This document shows, piece by piece, positions 1 to 7,188 of a stretch of DNA of 7,312 nucleotides (the stretch's first letter is position 1; the number at the start of each line of letters is the position of its first letter). The translations under genes and the position numbers were made by a program. Source of the stretch: Deltaproteobacteria bacterium (GTDB lineage Bacteria; Desulfobacterota; Desulfobaccia; Desulfobaccales; Desulfobaccaceae); assembly GCA_016874895.1 (NCBI GenBank), contig VGSX01000181.1, forward strand, positions 1 to 7,312, written 5' to 3'. The notes beneath the pieces were generated by a model, which saw nothing but the letters and a program-made list of their open reading frames with translations, was not told the DNA's origin and did no database searches.

Positions 1-1988
1 ATGAGGTGTTCCAGTTGATGGGCCCGAGCCCTGTCTTCGGGGCCGGTGCGATGGTATTCGTTGAGGAGCTCTTCCAGTTCCTTGAGCTCATTATAGGTAT
101 CCGCAGTGGTCTGCACCGCCTGCTGATGATCCACCAGGGTGGCGTAGCTGCGCCGTTTGGCCACCACCCCTTCCGCGGGATTGTCGGCGTTATAAATATA
201 GAGGTGGGGGATGGTGCCGATGGCGATGTCCGGCCAGCAGGCCGCAGAGAGGCCGGCGCCTTTGCCCGGCAGCCACTCCAGGTTACCGTGGGTGCCCACA
301 TGGATAATCACATCGGCCCCGAAGATCCGATCCATATACATATAGGTGGCCAGATACTGGTGCGGCGGCGGGATGTCCGGATCATGCAGTATCTTACAGA
401 CCTGGCCATCGCAGCGAGACCCGGCACAGCCCCGTTTGGGCTGCATAATGATATTCACATTACCGAAATTCAGGCCGGTGATCACCAGTTTGCCATCGTA
501 GACCATGCTGGGCGGCACGCCGTTCATTTCCTGCCCCGGCGGTTCGCCCCAGGCGGCGATAATATCCTGCCGGGCCTTGGTCGGCAGGCGGTCAAACCAC
601 TGCAGATACCTTTCGTTTTCCAGCAAAGCCAAGTGGCCGCCTTTGTTGATGATCTCCTCCACCGTGGTCCAGCGGAATTCGGCGATGGCCTTCTTGGCCA
701 GGATGGTCTGCATCAAAGCTTCGCCAGATTCCGGAATATTTTCTATCTGGTAACCGTGTTCCCGGAGACGGCGCATAACCCGCACCACCGATTCGCCGGA
801 GTCCAGTCCGCCTGCCCCACCCACCCCAGCCTCCAGTCCGGCGCATTCGTCCTTATGGAAGACAAAAACCACTTTGCGTTCAGCCGGGTTCTTGCCCCTC
901 AGGCGTACCCAGCGGGCGATGCGCTCGGCCACATGAGCCACCCGGGGACCGATGGCCTCCCGGACCTCAAAGACCGTGTCGCTGCGCGTATCACTGAGGC
1001 GGTGGACGCAGCCCACCATAATTGGTTCAATGGAGCCCTCGAATTCCGGCATGGCGATGCCGAAGGTGACCTCCACGGTCAGCCCCTGGGGGTCCTCCTC
1101 CCACTCCTGGACCGTTTTGCTGTGGGAATAGATGGGCTTGAAGACCGGCACATCCAGGTCTTTGAACAGTGCCACAGATTGGGCCGCCACCCCGGTCTCG
1201 GAGACATCCCCTTGGGGCTCCCGGCCCAGGAAAAAGTAATGCAGATTGACCAGGGCGTCCACCCGGGACCGGCCATCGGGATGAAAAAAGTAATGCCGGG
1301 CCGTCTGCAGGGGCCCCCAGGCCCCGGCCGCCGGATCGGGGTTGCTGTGGGAGAAGACCGGCAGAACGTTGAGACCCTGGGCCTCCAAAGCCTCCAGTAA
1401 GGCTTGTTCCAGGGCCATATCGGTGTTGGTAAAGCTGTGGCGGGAGAAATACAGGCCGACGGTGTGCGGCCGGCTAAAGGGATGGGCAGCCAGATACTCC
1501 GCCACCGAATCATAAACGGTCTGGTCCGGCGGCCGCACCAACCCCTGCCAGGGGAAGGGCACCGGTTCCTGGATCGATAGGTCGGACTGCACCAGACTGG
1601 CCAGATATGTCAGCATCCGCCTGAAGTTCTCTGGCCCGCCCTCGGCAATGTAACTGAAGACCTTGGCGCTGACGGCCTGGCCTACGGTGGCGTAACGCCC
1701 CCAGTTGGCCGGGTCATAGGAGGTGGTGACAATAATTTTACCCTCGGATAATTCCCGCAGACGAGCCCCCAGGTCCTCCCAAAAGAACTCTATGGACCAA
1801 TATAAAAACACCACCTCGGCCTGAGCCGCCTTGGCCAGGAACTGGTCCAGCAGTTCTGGCTGCTGATCCAATTCCTTGGAGGAGAAGAGACTCAGCTCCA
1901 CCTCCGGACAGAGTTCGGCACCCTGGAGAAAGGTGGCCATAAACGGGCTCCACATAATAGCTGCTATCTTAACAGGTTGAGATGCCAT
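1..1988 (-). CDS. cobN: CobN/Mg-chelatase (BchH) family large subunit, N-terminal 662 residues; C-terminus beyond the left edge
   Basis: This reading frame is open from the ATG at 1988 to the window edge, giving 662 whole codons plus two bases, with no frameshift seen. Family members bind a tetrapyrrole and insert (or in some homologues remove) a metal. CobN inserts cobalt into hydrogenobyrinate diamide with an AAA+ partner pair. The N-terminal ~130 residues look like a flavodoxin-like fold (MASQPVKIAAIMWSPF), followed by the CobN/Mg-chelatase domain. Typical motifs are HDPDIPPPHQYLATY (535-549) and HVGTHGNLEWLPGK (563-576). CobN is usually about 1,200-1,400 residues, so roughly half is visible. 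A cysteine cluster, C521/C526/C531, sits just before the HDP motif. The strong AGGGAGGAG 7 nt upstream fixes the start. It follows the importer genes in the same direction after 60 nt, so its substrate is probably what they import. Family assignment is firm; cobaltochelatase versus HmuS-like dechelatase is unresolved, so the gene symbol is a family label. Confidence 0.9.
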   Translation of the reverse strand, partial: MASQPVKIAAIMWSPFMATFLQGAELCPEVELSLFSSKELDQQPELLDQFLAKAAQAEVVFLYWSIEFFWEDLGARLRELSEGKIIVTTSYDPANWGRYATVGQAVSAKVFSYIAEGGPENFRRMLTYLASLVQSDLSIQEPVPFPWQGLVRPPDQTVYDSVAEYLAAHPFSRPHTVGLYFSRHSFTNTDMALEQALLEALEAQGLNVLPVFSHSNPDPAAGAWGPLQTARHYFFHPDGRSRVDALVNLHYFFLGREPQGDVSETGVAAQSVALFKDLDVPVFKPIYSHSKTVQEWEEDPQGLTVEVTFGIAMPEFEGSIEPIMVGCVHRLSDTRSDTVFEVREAIGPRVAHVAERIARWVRLRGKNPAERKVVFVFHKDECAGLEAGVGGAGGLDSGESVVRVMRRLREHGYQIENIPESGEALMQTILAKKAIAEFRWTTVEEIINKGGHLALLENERYLQWFDRLPTKARQDIIAAWGEPPGQEMNGVPPSMVYDGKLVITGLNFGNVNIIMQPKRGCAGSRCDGQVCKILHDPDIPPPHQYLATYMYMDRIFGADVIIHVGTHGNLEWLPGKGAGLSAACWPDIAIGTIPHLYIYNADNPAEGVVAKRRSYATLVDHQQAVQTTADTYNELKELEELLNEYHRTGPEDRARAHQLEHL

Positions 1989-1995
1989 GGGCAGG

Positions 1996-2004
1996 CTCCT
2001 CCCT
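1996..2004 (-). promoter_or_regulatory. Shine-Dalgarno of the cobN-like gene
   Basis: AGGGAGGAG lies 7 nt before the ATG at 1988 and decides that start. The 60-nt gap between the ATPase stop and this ATG (1989-2048) contains a short T-run just after the stop but no stem-loop, so I see neither a terminator nor a convincing promoter. Read-through from the importer genes is therefore the simplest view. Confidence 0.75.
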
Positions 2005-2048
2005 AAAAGTTACCTTTGAACTGTTTCAGAATGAGAGTAAAAAATTCA

Positions 2049-2816
2049 TCATATATTTTTCGGACACACCAGGCGCCGCGGGCCGGCAGCCACCATTTCC
2101 ACGTCCAGGTGATATATTGCCGCCATATTTTCCGGGGTAATTACCTCCAGGGGATGGCCCTGGGAAACAATGCGGCCCTCTGCCAGCAGGATAACGTGGT
2201 CAGCAAATAATAAGGCCATATTAGGGTCATGCAGAGTCATCAGGAAGGTGAGGTTGCGCTGGCGGGCCAGCTCCTTTATCAGTTTCAGGATGGCGTATTG
2301 ATTTTTAAAATCCAGATGATTGGTGGGTTCGTCCAGCAGCAGCACCTGCGGCTCCTGGGCCAGGCAACGGCCGATGAGCACCAGCTGCCGCTCCCCGCCG
2401 CTGATGCGGGTGTAGGGCTTGTCAGCCAGATGCTGGATCTGCAGGAGAGCCAGAATATCCTCCACCAGTTCGTAATCTCTGCCCGTGGGTTGGGAAAAGA
2501 AGCCCACCCGTGAAATTCGCCCCAGGAGGATTACCTCCCGCACCTGATAGGGAAAAACCGGATTATGATCCTGGGGCACCACCGCGAGGAGACGGGCCAG
2601 AGAGCGGTATGATAAGGAGGGTAGTGATTGTTGGCATAACCTGATCTCCCCCTGACTTGGCCGATAATGGGCACAGAGGCAGAGCAGCAGCGAAGTTTTG
2701 CCGGAACCATTCGGCCCTAATAAAACAGTGACTGACCCCGGTCGAGCCGTGAGACTGACCCGTTCCAACACCGGTTGACCATTAAGCCGCAATCTTAGAT
2801 TCTCGACCTCGATCAT
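2049..2816 (-). CDS. ABC transporter ATPase of the FecE/BtuD type (metal-chelate or cobamide importer)
   Basis: A 255-residue cytoplasmic ATPase that powers import through the adjacent permease. All nucleotide-binding motifs are intact: Walker A GPNGSGKT (34-41), Q-loop Gln82 (VVPQD), signature ISGGERQ (138-144), Walker B VLLLDEP (158-164), D-loop NHLD (166-169) and switch His196 (TLHD). Length and motif order fit the FecE/FhuC/BtuD/HmuV group, which pairs with FecCD-type permeases. The ATG at 2816 overlaps the permease stop as ATGA, implying translational coupling. The frame ends in two consecutive TGA codons. The C-terminal tail after residue 225 (ITPENMAAIYHLDVEMV) is the usual extension of this group. 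The family is certain; the transported substrate cannot be read from the ATPase. Confidence 0.98.
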   Translation of the reverse strand: MIEVENLRLRLNGQPVLERVSLTARPGSVTVLLGPNGSGKTSLLLCLCAHYRPSQGEIRLCQQSLPSLSYRSLARLLAVVPQDHNPVFPYQVREVILLGRISRVGFFSQPTGRDYELVEDILALLQIQHLADKPYTRISGGERQLVLIGRCLAQEPQVLLLDEPTNHLDFKNQYAILKLIKELARQRNLTFLMTLHDPNMALLFADHVILLAEGRIVSQGHPLEVITPENMAAIYHLDVEMVAAGPRRLVCPKNI

Positions 2817-3811
2817 GTCCGCCAGGACTCCTGGCCGCGCTGTTTCAGGAGAAAGATGAAAAACGGCGCCCCGGCCAAGGTAGTGATGATGCCCACGGGG
2901 ATTTCCCCGCCGGTGAAGGTCCGGGCCACAGTATCCGACAGGACCAGGAAAGTTGCTCCCAAAGTCATGGAAAGGGGCACAACCCAGCGGTGGTCAGGGC
3001 CGGCCAGCATCCGCACCACGTGGGGCACCATCAGGCCCACCCAGCCGATAATGCCGGATACGGAAACCGCTGAGGCCACGCTGAGGGCAGCCGCCAGGAG
3101 AAACAGACCCCGTTCCCGACTTACTTCGATTCCCAGGGCCTTGGCCTCGACGTCGCCCATGGATAGGGCGTTCAGACGCCACCGCCCCAGCCAGATCAGG
3201 AAGCAGCCCAGCCCGATCCAGGGACCGGCCTGACGCACTGCCAGCCAATCCGCCAATGACAGACTGCCCATCAGCCAGAAAACAATACTGGCCAATTTGT
3301 GGGGATCCACCAGAAATTTGATCATCGACACCAGCGCCGAAAAGAAGGCCGAAACAATGACCCCGGCCAGGATCAGGGACAGAATGGGGACCTCGCCCCG
3401 GGTATGGGCCAGGGTGAAGGTCAGGAAGGCGGCCAACAGGCTGCAGAGAAAGGCGGTCACTTGAATGGGCAGTCCGGGCCAGAAGGCCACCGACAGAGCG
3501 CAGCCTAGGGCCGCTCCGGCAGACAGGCCCAGAATAAAGGCATCCACCAGAGGATTGCGGAAGATGGCCTGCAGCGCGGTCCCGGAAGCCGACAGGGCCA
3601 TCCCGACGAGCATGGCCAGGAAAATCCGGGGCAGACGAACCTGCCATAAAATATTTATGATATGATCCGGCAGTTCCACCCCTCCGAATGGACCCCAGAG
3701 TATCAGGCCGATTTCCCCGGGAGAAATCGGGTAGGCGCCGAACTGCAGGGCCGTTAGGGCTGCCGGCAGCGGCGACAGCAGCAGGAGCCAGCGCAGCCAG
3801 GTGCGGCTCAT
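2813..3811 (-). CDS. FecCD/BtuC-family permease of a metal-chelate or cobamide ABC importer
   Basis: A 332-residue inner-membrane protein rich in hydrophobic segments, as expected for the about ten-helix FecCD fold that works as a homodimer. Family motifs are clear: RLPR (59-62) followed by a long small-residue helix to ALQAIFRNPL (79-88); GLSAGAALG (95-103); GIIGWVGLMVPHVVRML (253-269); and GEIPVGIITTLAGAPFF (302-318). Arg59 and Arg62 match the BtuC arginines that form salt bridges with the binding protein, and E89 and E220 of the neighbouring binding protein are the likely partners. The segment around 215-232 (LSMGDVEAKALGIEV) is the cytoplasmic coupling region that touches the ATPase. The ATG at 3811 overlaps the upstream stop codon as ATGA, and the stop overlaps the ATPase start in the same way. 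Length is normal and nothing is missing. Substrate (haem, cobamide, siderophore or other chelate) is not determined. Confidence 0.98.
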   Translation of the reverse strand: MSRTWLRWLLLLSPLPAALTALQFGAYPISPGEIGLILWGPFGGVELPDHIINILWQVRLPRIFLAMLVGMALSASGTALQAIFRNPLVDAFILGLSAGAALGCALSVAFWPGLPIQVTAFLCSLLAAFLTFTLAHTRGEVPILSLILAGVIVSAFFSALVSMIKFLVDPHKLASIVFWLMGSLSLADWLAVRQAGPWIGLGCFLIWLGRWRLNALSMGDVEAKALGIEVSRERGLFLLAAALSVASAVSVSGIIGWVGLMVPHVVRMLAGPDHRWVVPLSMTLGATFLVLSDTVARTFTGGEIPVGIITTLAGAPFFIFLLKQRGQESWRT

Positions 3812-4755
3812 TTACTTTCCCCGGGCCAGGGAATCCCGAAAACGGCCTGATAAAAGCCATCCATAGTAACAGCCAGTTCCTCCGAAATAACTTCTCCAGG
3901 GTAAAAACTCCTGAGCATCAGCCAGGCTAAATCCACCACCCGGGGCGACCAGGTGGATTGGCGGGGCAGCTTAAAAATCCGCCGGTTTTTCACGGCGCTG
4001 ATGGACTGCCATTTCGGATCCCGGTACAAGGTCTCCGGATCGAAAACGGCCGAACCCCAGATGAGCACCACTTCCGGATCCAAAGCCACCATCTCCTCCA
4101 TGGAAATATCCCGGTTCAGACCATTAATGTGGTCCCCCAGGTTGCGTCCCCCGGCTATCCGGATCAGGTCTGCGGTCACGCCCCGATTGCCGTTGATGGT
4201 GGTGGGTTTGCCCCAGAGCCAGACCACCCGGGGAGGTGCCGCGGCGGCCAGCCGCTGCTGGTGGTACTGCTGCACCGCAGTCAAGTGGTGCCTGATTAAA
4301 CCGGCCACTTCGGCGGCCCGGGGTTGGCGATCCAAGACCTGGCCGAGCTGCTGCAATACCGCCAGTAAATCAGCAATACTCTCGGGATAAATCTCCAACA
4401 CGGCAATGCCATGGCGGCGCAAGAACTCCACCGACTCAGGCTTCCGGGACCAGGTGACCACCAGGTCGGTTTTCAGGGCCAGCAGGGCCTCGATATTAAT
4501 CACGAATCCGGAGCCGGGTGTCGGTATGGCCTGCAGGCCCGGCAACAACCGCTGCAGGAGGTCGTTCTCCCGGGCATAGGTTGATATACCGGCGATCCGT
4601 TCCCAAGGATTAAGGGCTGCAGCCAGCTCATAGGCCTCGTATAATACGACCCGCTCGGCCGGCTGCAAAACTTCCGGCGTGACTGCCAGCGCGGCGGCGG
4701 ACTGCAGCAGAAGCCAGACCGCCACCGCCGTTGCCACCCCGTAACGCCCTGGCAT
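3808..4755 (-). CDS. Periplasmic substrate-binding protein, class III (BtuF/FecB/HemV-2 type)
   Basis: A 315-residue secreted protein that captures the ligand in the periplasm and delivers it to the FecCD-type permease. Residues 1-24 form a Sec signal peptide (Arg4, hydrophobic VAVWLLLQSAAALA) with a probable signal peptidase I cut ALA|V. There is no lipobox cysteine, so it should be soluble. The mature part has the two-lobe layout of periplasmic binding proteins: N-lobe with NIEALLALKTDLVV (87-100), a linking helix around 125-170, and C-lobe with SMEEMVALDPEVVLIWG (218-234). E89 and E220 are the paired glutamates that dock on permease arginines. The TWSPR stretch (268-272) resembles iron-chelate-binding homologues. 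I chose the ATG at 4755 because AAGGGA stands 9 nt upstream and it yields a clean signal peptide. A longer frame from a TTG at 4791 would overlap the receptor gene by 23 nt and put a charged tail before the signal. Ligand is not certain. Confidence 0.95.
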   Translation of the reverse strand: MPGRYGVATAVAVWLLLQSAAALAVTPEVLQPAERVVLYEAYELAAALNPWERIAGISTYARENDLLQRLLPGLQAIPTPGSGFVINIEALLALKTDLVVTWSRKPESVEFLRRHGIAVLEIYPESIADLLAVLQQLGQVLDRQPRAAEVAGLIRHHLTAVQQYHQQRLAAAAPPRVVWLWGKPTTINGNRGVTADLIRIAGGRNLGDHINGLNRDISMEEMVALDPEVVLIWGSAVFDPETLYRDPKWQSISAVKNRRIFKLPRQSTWSPRVVDLAWLMLRSFYPGEVISEELAVTMDGFYQAVFGIPWPGESK

Positions 4756-4764
4756 CCGGTTCTG

Positions 4765-4770
4765 TCCCTT
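4765..4770 (-). promoter_or_regulatory. Shine-Dalgarno of the binding-protein gene, fused to the receptor stop codon
   Basis: AAGGGA lies 9 nt before the ATG at 4755. The receptor stop codon TAA (4771-4769) supplies the first two bases of this site, so ribosomes ending the receptor stop directly on the next ribosome-binding site. This supports the ATG start over the upstream TTG. Confidence 0.7.
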
Positions 4771-7102
4771 AATATCTCGCCGTGACCTCAAACCAATAGG
4801 TCCGGCCCGGCGTCTGGTAGAAATAGAAGTACTCCCTGTTCAAGATGTTATCCACGGCAAATGAGAGTCTCAGATGCTTCACCGGTTGGGCCGAGATCTT
4901 GGTGTCCATGGTGAAGAAGGGATCATAGCCGCCATAGACGCCCCGGTTAATGTCCCAGTTGTCATCCCGTGCATAAATTTTGCTGACATACCGCCCGGTG
5001 AGGTTGGCATTGAAGATCCAGTAATTGGCGTTCAGGCCGAAATTAAACTGCTGTCTGGGAACATAGGTAATATTTTTTCCCTCAGATTGGGGGTTATTAG
5101 GGTTCTTTTTAATGCGGGGGTCCACCAGGGTCATGTTGCCGAAGAGATCTAGCCAGGAATTGACTTTCTGGGTCAGTTCCATTTCCACCCCCAAGATCCG
5201 CGCCTTGGCGGCATTGGCATAAATCTGGTCTCTTCCCAGAGGATCAGTGGGGTCCGGCACCCGGTAAATCAGGTCATCCACATAATTATCAAAGAAGGTG
5301 GCGGTAAACACCGTGCCGGTAAAGGGTTTGATGGTTGTGCCGATTTCCCAGGATAAGGTAGTCTCCGGGTTCAGGTTCGGATTTCCCTGATAAAGAGTAC
5401 CGGTAGAGGACCGCCAGGTGCGATAGAGCTCATAAACATTGGGTGGCCGGAAGGCCGTGCCCACCGAAGCCCGCCAGGACATATAATCCCAGGGACGATA
5501 CAAAAAGGCGATCTTGGGGCTAAAAGACGTTTTATCCCGGGAAGGTTGATAAACCACCGGATCAGTGGCGATGGCCTGATAAACGCCGCCATAGGTCTGC
5601 CACCAATCCAGGCGGCCGCCGATGACGGTGCTGAATTTCGGGTGCCAGGTGATCTCATCCTGGAGATAAAAAGCCACGTCCCGGTCCTTGCCTTGAGAGA
5701 AGCGGATCATGTCAGCTTTAGAACTTGGGTTGCGCCAGTCCAACAGGTTATACTCCTTGGACCAGGCCGCGCCGGTCTTGTAAACCAGCCCGCCGGTGAT
5801 GATCTGTTTGCTGCCCCAGAGATACTCCCCCTGCAGTTCAAAGTTCCAGGCCTTGCTGGGGCTGCTGCTGACAGCACCTGGACCACCATTGTATGTCGTG
5901 GCCGGGTTGGTGGAACTGGGGGTGGTGTACCAGCTGTGCGGCTGGTCGGTGAGACCTGCCTGGAACTTCAGCAGGGTTTGGTCATTAAGCCGGTGTTCCG
6001 TCGCCAGGTTATAGATGGCAGAATATTCCCGTCCTTCCCCCGACAAGAAAGTTCCCTCCCGCAAACCGGTGAACCTAAGTCCGGTACCTGAGAGACCGGC
6101 AGTGCCGGTGAACACCTTGGAACCATCGGCGACATTTCTTAAATATGTACTCCAGGCGCCGTAGCCATATTCGTTCCAGGCCAGGAGCACATTAAAATCG
6201 GCTTTATGGCCCGGGGCGATATCCCAACTCAGTTTACCGCCAAAAGAATGAGTATCATAAGTGTTTTTGCCCGTGTCGCCGATGATATATCTCGGCGCAC
6301 CTGTGGTGGTTTTCGTCGCCTGCCATCCCACGGTCTGGTCCACCGCTGCCCCGGGGCTGGCCGTTCGGGCTACCAGGTTGGACGGATACCCCCCGGTGTA
6401 GCGATACAGGTAACTTGCCTTGACGCTGACCTTGTCCCACAAGCGGTCCCCGGCACCGAGGTAATAGGTTAAAGAATTATGCGTGCCGTAACCGAAGTTG
6501 CCGGTCAGCTCCAACTTTTCGGGCTTCTTGGTGATAACATTGATGACGCCGCCCATGGCGTTGCCGCCGTACAGGGCCGAAAAGGGCCCCCGCACCACCT
6601 CAATGCGGTCAATATCCTCCGGGATCAGTCCTACCCAACTGAAAGAATTGGTATAGTTGGTGCTCACGTCCTGGCCGTCCAACAGAACCAGGGTGCGTGT
6701 CTGGTTCTGCATCGGGAAGCCCCTTAGATTGACACTCGCCAAGGTGTCTCCCCAGCCCTTGCCCCGGCGGACATAGGTGCCCGGCACCTGCCGCAGGGCC
6801 TGATCCGCGGTCTGGATGTTCTGCCGCTGAATGTCCTCAGCGGTTATGACGGTGATACTCGCCGGGATGTCGTCCGGGTTCCGGGGCGTCTTGGTGGCGG
6901 TGATAAAAATGCCTTCGATTTTCTCAACCCGCTCTTTCTCCGAAACCTCCGATGCCGAAGCATCTACTTCAGATAGCTCTGATACCCCCGTCCCAGGCAC
7001 CGTCTTTTCCGTCTCGGTCCGCGCCCAGGCAAGGCTCTCCCACCCCCCTGAAGCCAGACAACCGCTTAAAAGTAGCAACAAGATAAGCCGAAGTCCTTTC
7101 AT
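4769..7102 (-). CDS. TonB-dependent outer-membrane receptor for a metal chelate or metallotetrapyrrole
   Basis: A 777-residue outer-membrane receptor, driven by TonB-ExbBD, that carries its ligand into the periplasm. Residues 1-27 form a signal peptide with probable cut AWA|R. An acidic Ser/Glu-rich linker (about 28-62) leads to a likely TonB box near EGIFITATKT (63-72). The plug domain spans roughly 73-192: DIPASITVITAEDI, VNLRGF, LVLLDGQDV, IDRIEVVRGPFSALYGGNAMGGVINVITKKP. The 22-strand barrel follows to the end, with GTAFRPPNVYELY (548-560), NPNLNPET (574-581), VDNILNREYF (750-759) and a C-terminal ...FEVTARY ending in an aromatic residue as needed for barrel assembly. Length is normal. 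The FRPP/NPNL boxes occur in haem receptors and BtuB alike; no histidine lies between them, unlike classic haem receptors. The start at 7102 is preferred to the ATG at 7129 because AAGGGGGG sits 8 nt upstream and the signal peptide then begins properly with MKGLRL. First gene of the operon. Substrate is unresolved. Confidence 0.96.
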   Translation of the reverse strand: MKGLRLILLLLLSGCLASGGWESLAWARTETEKTVPGTGVSELSEVDASASEVSEKERVEKIEGIFITATKTPRNPDDIPASITVITAEDIQRQNIQTADQALRQVPGTYVRRGKGWGDTLASVNLRGFPMQNQTRTLVLLDGQDVSTNYTNSFSWVGLIPEDIDRIEVVRGPFSALYGGNAMGGVINVITKKPEKLELTGNFGYGTHNSLTYYLGAGDRLWDKVSVKASYLYRYTGGYPSNLVARTASPGAAVDQTVGWQATKTTTGAPRYIIGDTGKNTYDTHSFGGKLSWDIAPGHKADFNVLLAWNEYGYGAWSTYLRNVADGSKVFTGTAGLSGTGLRFTGLREGTFLSGEGREYSAIYNLATEHRLNDQTLLKFQAGLTDQPHSWYTTPSSTNPATTYNGGPGAVSSSPSKAWNFELQGEYLWGSKQIITGGLVYKTGAAWSKEYNLLDWRNPSSKADMIRFSQGKDRDVAFYLQDEITWHPKFSTVIGGRLDWWQTYGGVYQAIATDPVVYQPSRDKTSFSPKIAFLYRPWDYMSWRASVGTAFRPPNVYELYRTWRSSTGTLYQGNPNLNPETTLSWEIGTTIKPFTGTVFTATFFDNYVDDLIYRVPDPTDPLGRDQIYANAAKARILGVEMELTQKVNSWLDLFGNMTLVDPRIKKNPNNPQSEGKNITYVPRQQFNFGLNANYWIFNANLTGRYVSKIYARDDNWDINRGVYGGYDPFFTMDTKISAQPVKHLRLSFAVDNILNREYFYFYQTPGRTYWFEVTARY

Positions 7103-7110
7103 AGCAAATT

Positions 7111-7118
7111 CCCCCCTT
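7111..7118 (-). promoter_or_regulatory. Shine-Dalgarno of the TonB-dependent receptor gene
   Basis: AAGGGGGG lies 8 nt before the ATG at 7102. It falls inside the reading frame that would start at the upstream ATG (7129), and so argues for the inner start. Its AAGGGG portion is complementary to CCCCTT in the 3' arm of the distal leader hairpin. Confidence 0.75.
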
Positions 7119-7130
7119 AACATTTGCACT

Positions 7131-7165
7131 TCGGCCCCCTTTTTGATAAAAGGAATGAGGGCCGA
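7131..7165 (-). promoter_or_regulatory. Proximal leader stem-loop upstream of the receptor gene
   Basis: On the transcript the outer stem is UCGGCCC/GGGCCGA (7 bp, 7159-7165 with 7131-7137). After a 5-nt bulge (UCAUU) on the 5' side it continues as CCUUUU/AAAAGG (6 bp, 7148-7153 with 7138-7143), closed by a four-base AUCA loop. All 13 pairs are Watson-Crick. No U-run follows the 3' arm, so it is not an intrinsic terminator. It ends 12 nt before the Shine-Dalgarno and could be a regulatory or mRNA-stabilising element. The role is inferred. Confidence 0.45.
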
Positions 7166-7188
7166 GGCATCCCTGAGATGAACGGTCC

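Noticed and set aside
6..1400. Long open frame of 464 codons on the plus strand
   Set aside because: It is antisense to the CobN-like gene, whose frame is intact, has a Shine-Dalgarno and carries family motifs. The plus-strand translation is rich in His, Gly and Pro without recognisable motifs, as expected for a mirror frame in GC-rich coding DNA.
1079..1513. Minus-strand 144-codon frame inside the cobN-like gene
   Set aside because: It is a shifted frame of the same DNA; the translation is Trp/Arg/Pro-rich with no motif, while the other frame reads as CobN throughout.
2994..3860. Minus-strand 288-codon frame overlapping the permease
   Set aside because: Shifted frame of the permease gene; Arg/Gly/Pro-rich and without the hydrophobic segments or FecCD motifs seen in the true frame.
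4756..4791. Extended binding-protein start at a TTG (4791)
   Set aside because: It would overlap the receptor gene by 23 nt and place a strongly charged tail before the signal peptide; the ATG at 4755 has a better-spaced AAGGGA.
5546..6091. Plus-strand 181-codon frame within the receptor gene
   Set aside because: Antisense shadow of barrel-coding sequence; no Shine-Dalgarno or recognisable domain.
7103..7129. Extended receptor start at the ATG at 7129
   Set aside because: The AAGGGGGG ribosome-binding site lies between this ATG and the ATG at 7102, and the signal peptide begins properly at the latter.
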